Shown one piece after another: positions 9,898 to 19,790 of a stretch of DNA of 64,000 nucleotides. A program made the position numbers and the translations under genes. The notes beneath the pieces are model-generated. The model saw only the letters and a program-made list of their open reading frames with translations, did not search any database and was not told where the DNA came from. Each line of letters opens with the position of its first letter. Position 1 is the stretch's first letter. The DNA lies in the NCBI GenBank assembly GCA_037349315.1, contig JBAIAC010000001.1, positions 1,364,001 through 1,428,000 on the forward strand, read 5' to 3'. This stretch comes from Chelydra serpentina. Lineage: Eukaryota > Chordata > Testudines > Chelydridae.

Positions 9898-10677
9898 CCT
9901 GCCCCCTTAGTTTACTGCAAGAGGGTTAGTCACTGACTATCTCGAAGGCAGTTTGTGTTATAGTTCTTTTGGCATCCAGCCATTAAGGCCATGAGGCAAC
10001 ATGCCTCAGTTTCCCTCTCACCCAGAAAACCAGGTGTGTTATGGTTTCTCTGCTGTGGTAAGCTTTAAGCCTGCTTACAGGTATTAATTGAAAAGTAGCA
10101 TTATCGTAAGGTTTAACATCCGTGTCAAAATTCTTATCCCCAAAACTTAACATTAATACCAAAAATTTTATCATAACTGTGCGTTTACAAGCATATTTAT
10201 GATACCACACCCTCTATTCAGATATTCTAGTTTGAGGTTAGTTTGTTCATTACCCATGGTGTCCTTTGACTCTCTCCCATGTAATCAGTCACTGGTTTTT
10301 CTTTCCCTCCAATGTTCCCTTCTGTGTGGGCTCTTAATTTAATCATGTTTCTGGCAGTTTGATATCTCTGGCAAGATAAGGATCCAGGGGGATCCTGCAC
10401 ATTGTCTGGCCCTTTGGGGAGCGGTCTCCCAAAGCCAGGACTGTACATATACCGAAAATCAAGCTCCCTTTTTGGGGTTACCCAGTATTTCCCCTTCCCA
10501 GCACTGAGTCCTTCCTTGCTCCCTTTTCCTAGAGGACTATGATCTGTGCTCTGTGGGCTAGGTGTTTACCCTTTGATCAGATGCACCTTTTCCCAGCAAC
10601 TTTCCCATAACTGCTTTCTGTGTCTCACCAGTGTGGAGGAAGACACTGTCAGTTGGGCCACTTGTGTTCTCACAAAC
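9898..10677 (-). pseudogene. Minus-strand Gypsy, 3' internal remnant
   Basis: This sequence lies between the LTR at 9897 and the ERV-C insertion. It continues, on the minus strand, the internal region seen at 16727-19200. Short open pieces remain (a 73-codon frame at 10227-10448 and about 40 codons at 10560-10677), but no reverse transcriptase, RNase H or integrase motif is visible. The pol region therefore appears lost. This is a gag-protease-spacer derivative. Confidence 0.5.
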
Positions 10678-11461
10678 TGTAGGGATATTAAAGAAGGTAC
10701 TGAAAGTGATTCCCCAAGTGAAAGTAACTCCCCATAATTTGTCCCTCACAATTTAAACCTCATAGCATTACCAAGTAAAAGATCTCTTGGATCCCTTGTT
10801 AAACTTACAAACTACTGTCTGTGTAAACCCTTGATTGCATCTGTTCTCAGAAAGATACTGTATTGCTATGAGAAACTTGCAAACAAGTTATTTGACTTTG
10901 TTCTTTATGCATGCTTTGTACCTAGAAACAGCATAGAAAGACCCCCACCCGCTTTGATTAAAGGGCAGGGAGTCTCAAATAAATTAGTACACACCCCGAA
11001 AGTGTTGAAGACAGTATGTCTGCTGATGAATGCTTGGTGTACATGAATGAATGAGCAGGGAGGTGCCAGCCTAGGAATTCAGTGACCATCGGCTGAAGGC
11101 GGCATCAAGTGGGAACGACCAGACAACACCCCCCCCGGAGGATAAACTGGGATCCACCCGACCATCTCAAAGGATGGGAAAAACTAGATAACATCTGACA
11201 GCACAAACATCAGGAATGTGCCATCTGCTGATTGAGTTAGCAACAGCAAGATGAAACAGTTCCCATAGACTAACATAGGAAATAATTCCTATAAGAATGG
11301 CTTCTACACACTGAGGACTTTGAGTCTGATTCTGCTGCCAACCTCCAGGAGCATTAGATGAATCTGACAAGGACTCGGCTCCACCCTCATGCCCAGGTTA
11401 CCTGGCCAGTAACTTGGCATGAGCAACTTCTAGGCTGTTAACTATGACATCTATACAGAAC

Positions 11462-11526
<65 letters not shown>

Positions 11527-11661
11527 AATGTGAAACTGAATGAAATGTTATAGCTATAACTGACTGCTTACTATGATTCTTTTTGTATTCACAATAAATG
11601 TGACATTTTGTCTTATCCCCTTTAAAAAGATCCTGCTGGTTTTTATTTTATTGGTATAACA
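10678..11661 (+). repeat. 5' LTR of ERV-C
   Basis: A 984-bp LTR, TGTAGGGATATT...GGTATAACA. The AATAAA signals are near 11594 and at the end. It matches 15701-16726 once an 82-bp CR1 insert in the latter is removed. The 5' copy has a much longer (GT)n tract. Confidence 0.85.
11464..11522 (+). repeat. (GT)n microsatellite in LTR
   Basis: An uninterrupted dinucleotide tract of about 29 GT units. The allelic position in the 3' LTR (16572-16587) has only about 8 units, so the tract expanded or contracted after insertion. Confidence 0.95.
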
Positions 11662-11664
11662 TTT

Positions 11665-11682
11665 TGGTGGAGAATTGCGAAA
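11665..11682 (+). promoter_or_regulatory. ERV-C primer-binding site
   Basis: TGGTGGAGAATTGCGAAA lies three bases after the LTR end, where a tRNA would prime minus-strand DNA synthesis. Its first 11 bases are shared with the short LTR element at 6210. I could not match it to a specific tRNA. Confidence 0.55.
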
Positions 11683-11778
11683 GGGGGAGTATTGGCATAT
11701 GTCATGATTATTGACATGGGATAACATGATCAATATGGTTTGATGGGATAACATGATCTTAGTCAAAGGTCAATTAAT

Positions 11779-12187
11779 TGCCATCAGTGGTAAATAGGAC
11801 CAATGGTCAATGATGGGATGTTAGAAGTTACTACAGAGAACTTTTTCCTGGGTGTCTGGCTGGTGAGTCTTGCCCACATGCTCGGGGTTCAGCTGATCGC
11901 CATATTTGGGTTCGGGAAGGAATTTTCCTCCAGGGTAGATTGGCAGAGGCCCTGGAGGTTTTTTGCCTTCCTCTGCAGCATGGGTCACGGGTCACTTACC
12001 GGAGGATTCTCTGCATCTTGAAGTCTTTAAACCATGATTTGAGGACTTCAATAGCTGAGACATAGGTGAGAGGATTATTCCAGGAGTGGGTGGGTGAGAT
12101 TCTGTGGCCTGCATTGTGCAGGAGGTCAGACTAGATGATCATAATGGTCCCTTCTGACCTTAAAGTCTATGAGTCTATGAGTCTATT
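11779..12187 (+). mobile_element. CR1-related 3'-end element
   Basis: A ~400-bp repeat ends in ...gaccttaaagtctatgagtctatgagtctatt, a CR1-like 3' tail. A second copy in opposite orientation is at 49526-49912, with matching stretches such as gaggttttttgccttcctctgcagcatgg. It lies inside the ERV-C leader. Coding capacity is nil in both copies, so these are 5'-truncated LINE ends. Confidence 0.7.
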
Positions 12188-12264
12188 GTGAAAACTGGTG
12201 TGCACACCGCCAGCTCTATTGAGCTTGGCATTTCTTTTTTCTTTTTTTAAACGTGCTGGCCTCC

Positions 12265-13045
12265 ATGGAGGTAGCAAGGAAAAAGATTATGGTTAACCAA
12301 AGCCTACTGACCTCCGGATGGTAGAGGCTTCATAAAAGAGCTCATAAAAACTTTAAGCTACGATTAATCACATCCAAATTGTTCACTGAGAAATCAGGGG
12401 TAACAAGAGCCTATAGGGCTAGGTAAAGCTGCTTGCTGAACGAGATCAGGGGTAGCAGGATAAGATAATCTAGGCTGTGTCACTTGCTGCAAGGGTTCAG
12501 GGGTGATGAAGGAAACTATACACGTGTTAAAAATGTAGGAAAAAAAAAAGACAAGGGAGAACAGTCTCAAAGGGAGGAATGGAGTTTGAAGGTGCTCCAA
12601 CTCACCTTTTGTAAAAGAAATAACACCTTTTAAACAAATCCTTCAAAGGTATGGGCACAGTCCTTTGACTGAACAAGCCCTTGTAGATGCTTGCACTATT
12701 TCGGACCTAGAGGATAGATTGGCTCAGTATATCCTCATATACAAACTTTCTAGTGCTGCCAAAAGAAATGCAGCAGCAATTTAATTGTTTTGGGAAGAAT
12801 GTAAGAATTCTTACCTCCACTTGGCTTCATGTAAAGAGGAAAAGGCATCTTTACAGGAAAAGCTAAACCAAACAGAAAAGGAAACAGACAATTGGAAGGT
12901 GCTGGCTACAAATGCCCAGAGTCAGCTGAAAATAGTGAGAGAGGCACTCCAGGAATACAGAAAGAGAAAAATTCCTGGCAGACTTAAGCTAAAGCCTCTG
13001 AGAAAATTAAAAGAGAGAATCATATGCTCCAAGGTATGGTAAAGA
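12265..13045 (+). pseudogene. ERV-C gag-like region
   Basis: An ATG at 12265 opens MEVARKKIMVNQSLLTSGW and stops. Coding sequence resumes at about 12620 (PFKQILQRYGHSPLTEQALVDA), runs through one stop at 12781 and continues as an 85-codon frame (12785-13042). That frame is strongly coiled coil (EEKASLQEKLNQTEKETDNWK). Position just after the leader and the coiled-coil character suggest a gag N-terminal domain. There is no zinc knuckle. Coiled-coil gags are known in spuma-like ERVs, but that assignment is inference only. Confidence 0.45.
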
Positions 13046-14530
13046 AATTAACCTTGAAGCAGGACAGACACCTGCAAATCATAGTCGCTAATTAAGAATC
13101 TGATTTTTAAAAAATGAAAAATAAATTTTTGGGGGTGCTTTGCCACTAAACAGGCAACAGCCATTACTGCAGGTGAAGGGGGAGGCGGCCATATGTACGG
13201 CACCCCCACGCATAATTACAAAGCCTGTGTCCATGAAAAGGGACGATTCAGTGAGGAAAGCAGGATCGAGCCCAGACAAGCAGGCAAGCAACAGATACAG
13301 AGGTTGAAAAACAGGTTGGAAGCCCTGAGGGCATAGTGGCAAGAATAAGGGAAGCAGTAAGAACAGGCATGGGGATTTCAGATCCCTGGGACAATACTTG
13401 GAATGGTAAAATCTGAGTTGATGAAGATGTCATTTTGGGAAATAAGCAAGTGATTTAAGGAAAAGAGTGAGAAGTTAACTCTGTAGTTGCTGGAGGGAAC
13501 TGAGCAGTTAAATGTTGTGAAAATGTTAAAGAGAAGGAGAATTCTTGGTTTCTTTGCAGTTATTCTGAAGGAAAAATGGGCCCTTTTCCAAAGGAATGTC
13601 TGTAAATAATCCAGGCAAAAGGAAAATCTGATTGAAATCATTTGACTATGAACAATTTAGTCAAATTTGCTAAAAGAACATAAGGGGGGTTCTATTGGAA
13701 CTTAACTGCCCCAAATGTATAAAGGAAATGTAATATGTACAAACAGAGCAGTGTAGAAGGGATGTTAAGAAAAAGAAAATGTGTATGTATCTGTCTGTGT
13801 AAATATGTGAGGTTCTAAGGCCCAAAACTAACACACCTGGTTTGTAAAACTCCTGTTTTGCAGGTTTAAGATATATTGGTTTTGTTTTGTTTTGAATAAT
13901 GCCACTAAAAATCCATTTGACTCCTTAATTCAAAGTTGCAAAACTGACAAACCTTTTTGCTAGACACAGGTAATTAGTGTTGTTTGGCTTTAGACTTTGG
14001 CATTCAACCCTTAAGGGGTAACTTGATGCTTTGCAAAATTTAAACTGTTTTAGAATAAAGATAAATTTTGGGTGCAGCAGGACAGTCAAAATCAGGAGAA
14101 TAATAAAAAAAAAATCTGGATTCTTTTTGTTTGGTTGGTTATTTGTTTGTTGGTAACAAAATAGCAAGTAAGAGCTGTAGTAAAAGAATAAGAAATTTAA
14201 AAAAAGACTGTGCTCCTCTGAAGTAACAGCAGGGGTGAGAGGTGCACAAAACAAGAAGCAGCAATGTTAGAAACACTGAGCCTTAAAATGGCTCTGTGTA
14301 ATCAGACTGTCACTTTGATCAAGGTACATGAACACTCTGTAAGCACAAGAAATAGTTACACCTTATGTAAAAAATGATATGGATAATGTTTTAGAAGTTA
14401 AACTATGGAAGAAATGTGCATTTAGAACATGTGCAGTGTATATTGTAAAAGGGTACTTGTAAAAGAAAGGGATATTTTACACAATAATTTGCCACCCCAA
14501 AAGGGGTAGAAACATGTTATTTTTGTCTTT
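13046..14530 (+). other. AT-rich block replacing pol in ERV-C
   Basis: This block is non-coding and AT-rich. From about 13540 (ttattctgaaggaaaaatgggccctttt) to 14533 it aligns with ERV-D at 20290-20828 and 42433-43000. Shared landmarks include ataaggggg, gccactaaaaatccatttgact, ctagacac and gaaacacrgagcctt. Both copies begin the homologous part after a pyrimidine-rich cag and end in a pyrimidine-rich splice acceptor (cag at 14531-14533). No pol motif is present. Confidence 0.7.
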
Positions 14531-14533
14531 CAG

Positions 14534-15690
14534 AAAATCAGGAAAAGCGGATACTAGCTGAAGAGTTCTAAAATACCATGGTTATTGTGTTGTGACAAAA
14601 TCTGTGTTCAGTGTTCTGTGTTACATGTTCTGTGTTTCATGTTCTGTGTCTGTCTCTGGTGGGTGTCCTGTGCTAGCATTGGATCCAGAGGGAGATTACA
14701 CTAGACAGGGCAAAGGCCTTTTCCTCTCTCTACTTCCCCCTCTCCAACACTTATTTTTTGTTTTTAGGTTTTCTAATAATCTTTTTTTTTTTTAATATTG
14801 ATACATTTGTATTGTTAGTTACATTTTTTTTGTATTACTAAATTTTAGTTTAAGTCCAAATCAGTTTAACCTGGCTTTCTTGTGTCTTGTCACTGTTGTG
14901 TATTAAATATTGCAGGGAAACATCCACAGGTAGCAGATACCATATTAGGAGGAATTGGTTTTGTAAATCTGGAGGTACTTAAGAATGAATTAAGCTCTTT
15001 GTCCCAGCCACAGGACAGCCTAATACAAAAACAAAGAAAAAAGATCACTGTTTGATACTTACCAGTAAAAATGAATGCAGTATGTTTCTAGCATTGTAAA
15101 ACCAGATTTGTTACTTCGGGAAATAATTGTAAAAATAGCACATCAACAGTCTCTGGAGGCAAAGGTATGGAAGATTAGCCCACTCCCCATATTACACATG
15201 GGATCATTCTGGCTGCCTCGTACCTCGAGCCAGTGGGCTGGGGAGGGAGGAAAACTATTGGACACTAGAGGTTGTACTGAGTGGACTCCTCAAAAGTGGG
15301 TATGCCTCACCTTACCTGTTGCCCCAGAGCCTTGCAGTAAAGATGTTTCATTGGGATCAAGTATGTGGGATAAATTGGATAATGACACCAAAGCCCACTC
15401 ATGGGAGGAAGTACTTTGGGAGGATGGGAGTGTTAGTAGCCCCCCGGTAAATGAATATAAATGCAATGTCAGTACTGTTTTTACTAGAAATCACACTTAC
15501 TAAAAAAAAAGTCCCAGTTTAGTAGTCTTGATATTGAATTGTATTTGTATAATTGGAATGTGTGGCATGTGTTTTTGGATAAAAAGAATATTCTCTAAAT
15601 TGGAATCTCAAACCCATGTTGCATCACAGTACCTTCTCTTAAATATTAAAAAGTGACACTAACGATTATTTGGTTTATCGTAGTATCAAA
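14534..15690 (+). pseudogene. ERV-C env-like remnant
   Basis: The region lies downstream of the conserved splice acceptor. A 67-codon frame at 14592-14795 is hydrophobic (CYMFCVSCSVSVSGGCPVL), possibly a leader. A 142-codon frame at 15075-15503 contains Trp- and Cys-bearing stretches and one NHT glycosylation sequon near its end. The position corresponds to env in ERV-D. Similarity to any named envelope is not visible by eye. It ends in a polypurine tract (caaaagggggatta, 15687-15700) leading into the 3' LTR. Confidence 0.4.
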
Positions 15691-15700
15691 AGGGGGATTA

Positions 15701-16726
15701 TGTAGGGATATTGCGGTTGGTCCTGCTTTGAGCAGGGGGTTGGACTAGATGACCTCCTGAGGTCCCTTCCAACCCTGAGATTCTATGATTCTATGATATT
15801 AAAGAAGGTACTGAAAGTGATTGCCCAAGTGAAAGTAACTCCCCATAATTTGTCCCCCACAATTTAAACCTCATAGCATTGCCAAGTAAAAGATCTCTTG
15901 GATCCCTTGTTAAACTTACAAACTACTGTCTGTGTAAACCCTTGATTGCATCTGTTCTCAGAAAGATACTGTATTGCTATGAGAAACTTGCAAATAAGTT
16001 ATTTGACTTTGTTCTTTGTGCATGCTTTGTACCTAGAAACAGCATAGAAAGACCCCCACCCTCTTTGATTAAAGGGCAGGGAGTCTCAAATAAATTAGTA
16101 CACACCCCGAAAGTGTTGAAGACAGTATGTCTGCTAATGAATGCTTGGTGTACATGAATGAATGAGCAGGGAGGTGCCAGCCTAGGAATTCAGTGACCAT
16201 CGGCTGAAGGCGGCATCAAGTGGGAACGACCAGACAACACCCCCCGGAGGATAAACTGGGATCCACCTGACCATCTCAAAGGATGGGAAAAACTAGATAA
16301 CATCTGACAGCACAAACATCAGGAATGTGCCATCTGCTGATTGAGTTAGCAACAGCAAGATGAAACAGTTCCCATAGACTAACATAGGAAATAATTCCTA
16401 TAAGAATGGCTTCTACACACTGAGGACTTTGAGTCTGGTTCTGCTGCCAAACTCCAGGAGCATCAGATGAATCTGACAAGGACTCGGCTCCACCCTCATG
16501 CCCAGGTTACCTGGCTAGTAACTTGGCATGAGCAACTTCTAGGCTGTTAACTATGACATCTATACAGAACCCGTGTGTGTGTGTGTGAATGAATGTGAAA
16601 CTGAATGAAATGTTATAGCTATAACTGACTGCTTACTATGATTCTTTTTGTATTCACAATAAATGTGACATTTTGTCTTATCCCCTTTAAAAAGATCCTG
16701 CTGGTTTTTATTTTATTGGTATAACA
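15701..16726 (+). repeat. 3' LTR of ERV-C
   Basis: It is homologous to 10678-11661. It starts TGTAGGGATATT, is interrupted by an 82-bp CR1 tail at 15713-15794, then continues ATTAAAGAAGG... and ends GGTATAACA. It is followed by the target duplication aaac. Confidence 0.85.
15713..15794 (+). mobile_element. 82-bp CR1 3' end inserted in LTR
   Basis: The sequence gcggttggtcctgctttgag...gattctatgattctat is the CR1 3' end, the complement of 27651-27735. The 6-bp target gatatt is duplicated at 15707-15712 and 15795-15800, while the 5' LTR has it once at 10684-10689. This gives a clean record of one CR1 insertion site. Confidence 0.9.
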
Positions 16727-16784
16727 AAACTACCACCTGGCAACTTCCTGGTCTCAACTCCTCTGTTATCACAGACATTGGAGC

Positions 16785-17574
16785 TCAATCTTGATTTAAA
16801 GAGACACAATCACTTTCCAAAAACATATTAGAAATAACATCCTGAAAAACTGGTACCTGGATTGGGGTACCCTCTGCCACCCCTTTCTCTGTCCCTGAGA
16901 AGTCAGCTGTTTGACTGCTTCCCTCCAGGAGGTCCGTTAAACAGTTCCTTCTCAAAACCTGGGTCACAGGCTGAGTGCCTGGGTGCACAGATGCTGACCC
17001 AGCCTCCCTCATAGTGTTCTGGGCATCCTGCCCCAAGTGACTGGTGAGGAGACATTCCTGTACCCCCACTATTCCTTCCCCAGTTTCCGCCTCTGGGTCC
17101 CCTCCTAAGACACATTTCTCTGTGCTCCCTAGGAAAGGTTCTATCTCTTGTTTAGCTGCAAAACTCTGCCAGCTAACAACTGGGACAGTTTCCTTAATCA
17201 TTGACAACACATCTCCTGCCCCTGAGCCTGAGAGCATGTTGCCGTCTGCTGGAAAGGAGCTAGTCTCAGCCCCTCCCATACTTGGAAGTACGCTGCTTCC
17301 CTGTGTTACAGAGTCATAGGAATCCTCACCCACCTCAGTGGTTTCTGAGATTCCCTGCCCCTTCTCTGGGCTCTCCTCCGGGACACATTTCTCTATGCTC
17401 CTTAGAGCCGGGTCTGTCTCTGGTTCAGCTGAAACCTGCTGGCAGCTAACAACCAGGACAATTCTCTCCTTGGCAGGCATCACACCCCCATCCCTTCCTG
17501 ATATGATGTTGCCTCCAGCTGCAGTGTAGGAGTTGGTCTCAACCACCCTCCCACCTGGAAGCATGTGGCTTTCC
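16785..17574 (-). CDS. Minus-strand Gypsy ORF with duplicated module
   Basis: An open frame of 259 codons from the Met at 17564 (open further up to the hAT insert) lies 3' of the protease. It contains two successive copies of a ~95-residue module. Each runs roughly from LPxxxxxETxS, through GNxxSGxxxG and VxVVSxQ, to xxSxEKCVxxxxPE. The composition is acidic, Ser/Gly-rich and probably disordered. I recognise no family. It is unusually open for an otherwise broken element, which may be chance given few stops in a repetitive sequence. It may be a pro-pol spacer. Confidence 0.5.
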
Positions 17575-17992
17575 CAGTAGTGTAGCCGGGGGGGGAGCAG
17601 GGGGAGCAGCCGCTCCCCCTGTGAGGAGAAGCAGCGCCTTAAAAAGCGCCACCCGAGCCCGGCTGCCTGAGCTGGGTTCGGACGGTGCTTTAAAAGCCCC
17701 GGGGCTCCTGCAGCTGCGGGGAGCCACGGACCTTTTAAAGCGCTGCCGGAGCCGGACTCCGGCGGTGCTTAAAAAGGCCCGGGGCTCCTGCCACTGGGGG
17801 GAACCGCGGGCCTTTTAAAGCGCTGCCGGAGCCCTGCTGCCGGAGCTCCGGCAGCTCTTTAAAGGGCCCGGGGCTCCGCAGCGGCTGGAGCCCCGGGCCC
17901 TTTAAAGCGCCGCTGGGTGAGTACAGGGGGAGCGGGGAGGTGCCTTTTTATAGCGCCGCTCCCCCTGTGCTTCAGACCTGCCTATGCTACTG
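17575..17992. mobile_element. Non-autonomous hAT-type element, 418 bp
   Basis: The ends CAGTAGTGTAGCC and GCCTATGCTACTG form an inverted repeat, and an 8-bp direct repeat, ggctttcc, flanks it at 17567-17574 and 17993-18000. The interior is GC-rich, with repeated gggccttttaaagcgccgc blocks in both orientations. A relative with the intact end ggctacactactg lies at about 23990-24190. The 8-bp duplication and CAG...CTG termini indicate the hAT superfamily. It has no coding capacity. Confidence 0.9.
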
Positions 17993-18000
17993 GGCTTTCC

Positions 18001-18525
18001 CCCTGCTGCAGAAGAATCAAGGAGATTCTCTCCCATTCTCTCAGCAGTTCCTGAGACCTTATTCTTTCCCTCGGGGGTCCCAGCATAAAACTCCCTCATG
18101 CTGCAAGGAAATACTTTAACCTGAGCTACATGGAAAAAAATATTAGCAGGGAGCAGGTCAACTAGAAGGTGTTCCATTACCCCCACAGTCAAAACACTTT
18201 CCAAACCTTCCCAAACCATATGGACTTTAGCTTGTGGTACGAGGAATCTGCTTTTGCCCACCCCCACAATATCTGCCATTTGGCCAAGTAACATACTGGC
18301 CTTTGGGGCCATACTCTGCTTAACCAGAAAGATCTGTGCCCCTGTATCCTTCTGCCCCAAGTACTCCTTGCCATTAATTTTGACAACCTTAACATGCTCC
18401 ATGTCTAGTTCTGCAGAGGCTAATCTCACAAAACCAATATGATAGGTTTCGATTGCCCGGGGGGATTCTGTGTTGAGGACAGCAGAACTAACATGAGCTA
18501 TTGGTTGCCTGCTTCCTCCTAGCAC
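18001..18525 (-). pseudogene. Minus-strand Gypsy aspartic protease
   Basis: This protease would process the element's Gag-Pol. On the minus strand the frame (18525 downwards) contains the active-site box GQKDTGAQIFLVKQS at about 18330-18375 (Asp-Thr-Gly). It is preceded by VVKINGKEYL and followed by a strand-rich region ending ...VMEHLLVDLLP and FHVAQVKVF. The length of about 110 residues after the zinc knuckle is normal. The frame leaves the protease through an AERMGENLLDSSAAG linker into the hAT insertion. The zinc knuckle lies immediately upstream in the same frame, so gag and pro were fused here. Confidence 0.7.
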
Positions 18526-18528
18526 AGG

Positions 18529-18570
18529 GCATTTATTCCTCAGGTGATCAGTGGAATTACACTAATAGCA
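18529..18570 (-). pseudogene. Gag zinc knuckle with stop
   Basis: The minus strand reads C-Y-stop-C-NSTD-H-LRNK-C, a CX2CX4HX4C nucleocapsid knuckle with one in-frame TAG inside the first pair. All four metal ligands remain. It lies between the SCAN-like domain and the protease. Confidence 0.75.
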
Positions 18571-18639
18571 CCTTTTGGGCTCTTCTGCTTTTACAGGAGA
18601 TTTGGGACTCATCCCAAATGTTACAGGAATGTTTTGGGG

Positions 18640-19200
18640 TAAGAAAATGTTTAGGCTCCCTTCTCTCTTCCCAGGGCAAAATGGGCTCCTCGCTTCCCAT
18701 CAGTTTTAAACCCCTCTTTCTGTGGCCTGCCCTCAATAGATGCCTGAGTCTGTTCAAAGGCATCAGCTAAAAAAGCCATCTCATCCACAGTCTTTACATT
18801 TTTATCCCATAGACACTGCTTTACTTCAGCCTTACATATGCTCAAGAAATGTTCTTGAGCAACAAGATCAAGCATTCCTTCCAAACTTGCCACCTCTTTA
18901 CCCCTCACCCATTTTCCTAACAAATCTTTCGTTTTGTTTACATATTCCCCATTACTCATCCCAATATTCCTTTTAAGATTCCGAAACTGAATTCTATATG
19001 TTTCGGGGGTAATCTGAAAGCTTCACAAAACAGTATTTTTAAATTTACAATAGTCTAAAGCATCTTCAACAGGCATTCCATTGAATACATTTTGAGCTTT
19101 ACCAGTTAATTTTGCAATCAGGGTAGGAGCTCTCTTATCATCAGGGATTTCATGTATTACACACAGCCTTCAGAAATATCGTCCTCCTGACTGATCACCA
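18640..19200 (-). pseudogene. SCAN-like capsid of minus-strand Gypsy
   Basis: The capsid C-terminal region belongs to the group from which vertebrate SCAN domains derive. Going down from about 19130 it has KLTGKAQNVFNGMPVEDALDY, then a stop and PETYRIQFRNL, then NGEYVNKTKDLLGKWVRG...LVAQEHFLSICKAEVKQCLWD and TVDEMAFLADAF. This is the helical order of the SCAN fold. A 102-codon frame spans 18651-18959; one or two stops lie upstream. The remainder of gag is missing because the sequence changes to ERV-D near 19200. Capsids of this type assemble the element's particle. Confidence 0.75.
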
Positions 19201-19209
19201 CGTCTTGCC

Positions 19210-19790
19210 ATGGATTCGATGAGTAAGTTGAACGGGCCCTTTACTGCAACCCTGACTAAGGGGTTTATTAGTAAATTGGTGGGGAAATGGGGGGTCCTTA
19301 TGCGCCCCCCCCCCCCCCCCCCAGGGATCGTCAGGATTGGCCAGCCATCCAGGGATGGGTGGAGGCTTCTCTGGCATTCAAGTGCTCCCCAGAATAAAAA
19401 AAATGCTGTTTTGTTGCAGGCTCTGTGTGAGGGTCTATCAGGTTTATGGGAAGAAGTTACCAGTCTTACAAGGAAAGTGGAAACTTAGCAGCAAATTGCT
19501 GAGGAACAGTGCATGGTAAATCATCACAGTGTGCTGGCAATCAGAATGGCTAAAAATGTATGGATGATTTTAATCATCTTAAGTCAGAGAACCTAACCCT
19601 GAAGGGTCAAGTAGACACCTTAAAGCAAAATTCTTCTTCCCTGGTCCCCATTTATCCACCTGCACTGCCCCCTCCTGCAGCCTCAGCCCCTCATGCTTTT
19701 GAAGACTCTAATTTACCCCCTCTCTCACACTTTTGGTTTTCTGAAGTTTTAATGGACGGTACTTTGCATAATTAGTGAGAAGTTTGTTTG
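19210..19790 (+). pseudogene. ERV-D gag-like remnant
   Basis: A 92-codon frame (19210-19488) begins MDSMSKLNGPFTATLTKG and includes an 18-C homopolymer encoding a proline run. It stops, and then a 71-codon frame (19560-19775) gives MDDFNHLKSENLTLKGQVDTLKQ, a short coiled coil followed by a proline-rich tail. Its place before the ERV-C-like block and its coiled-coil character parallel ERV-C's gag. No zinc knuckle or myristoylation signal is seen. Confidence 0.45.

Larger units (their letters stand above)
10678..16726 (+). mobile_element. ERV-C, pol-less endogenous retrovirus
   Basis: This is a 6.05-kb provirus with paired LTRs (10678-11661 and 15701-16726). It is flanked by the 4-bp duplication aaac at 10674-10677 and 16727-16730, and it inserted into the minus-strand SCAN-type Gypsy. 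The interior (11662-15700) contains a gag-like coiled-coil region, about 1.5 kb of AT-rich sequence and an env-like 3' region. No protease, RT or integrase motif can be found. ERV-D at 19200-46735 shares the AT-rich block and the following splice acceptor. The LTRs differ by roughly a dozen substitutions plus repeat-tract changes. Confidence 0.8.

Noticed and set aside
13088..14254. Minus-strand frames of 60-110 codons in the ERV-C block
   Set aside because: They are opposite an AT-rich region shared with ERV-D and are not conserved as frames between the two copies.
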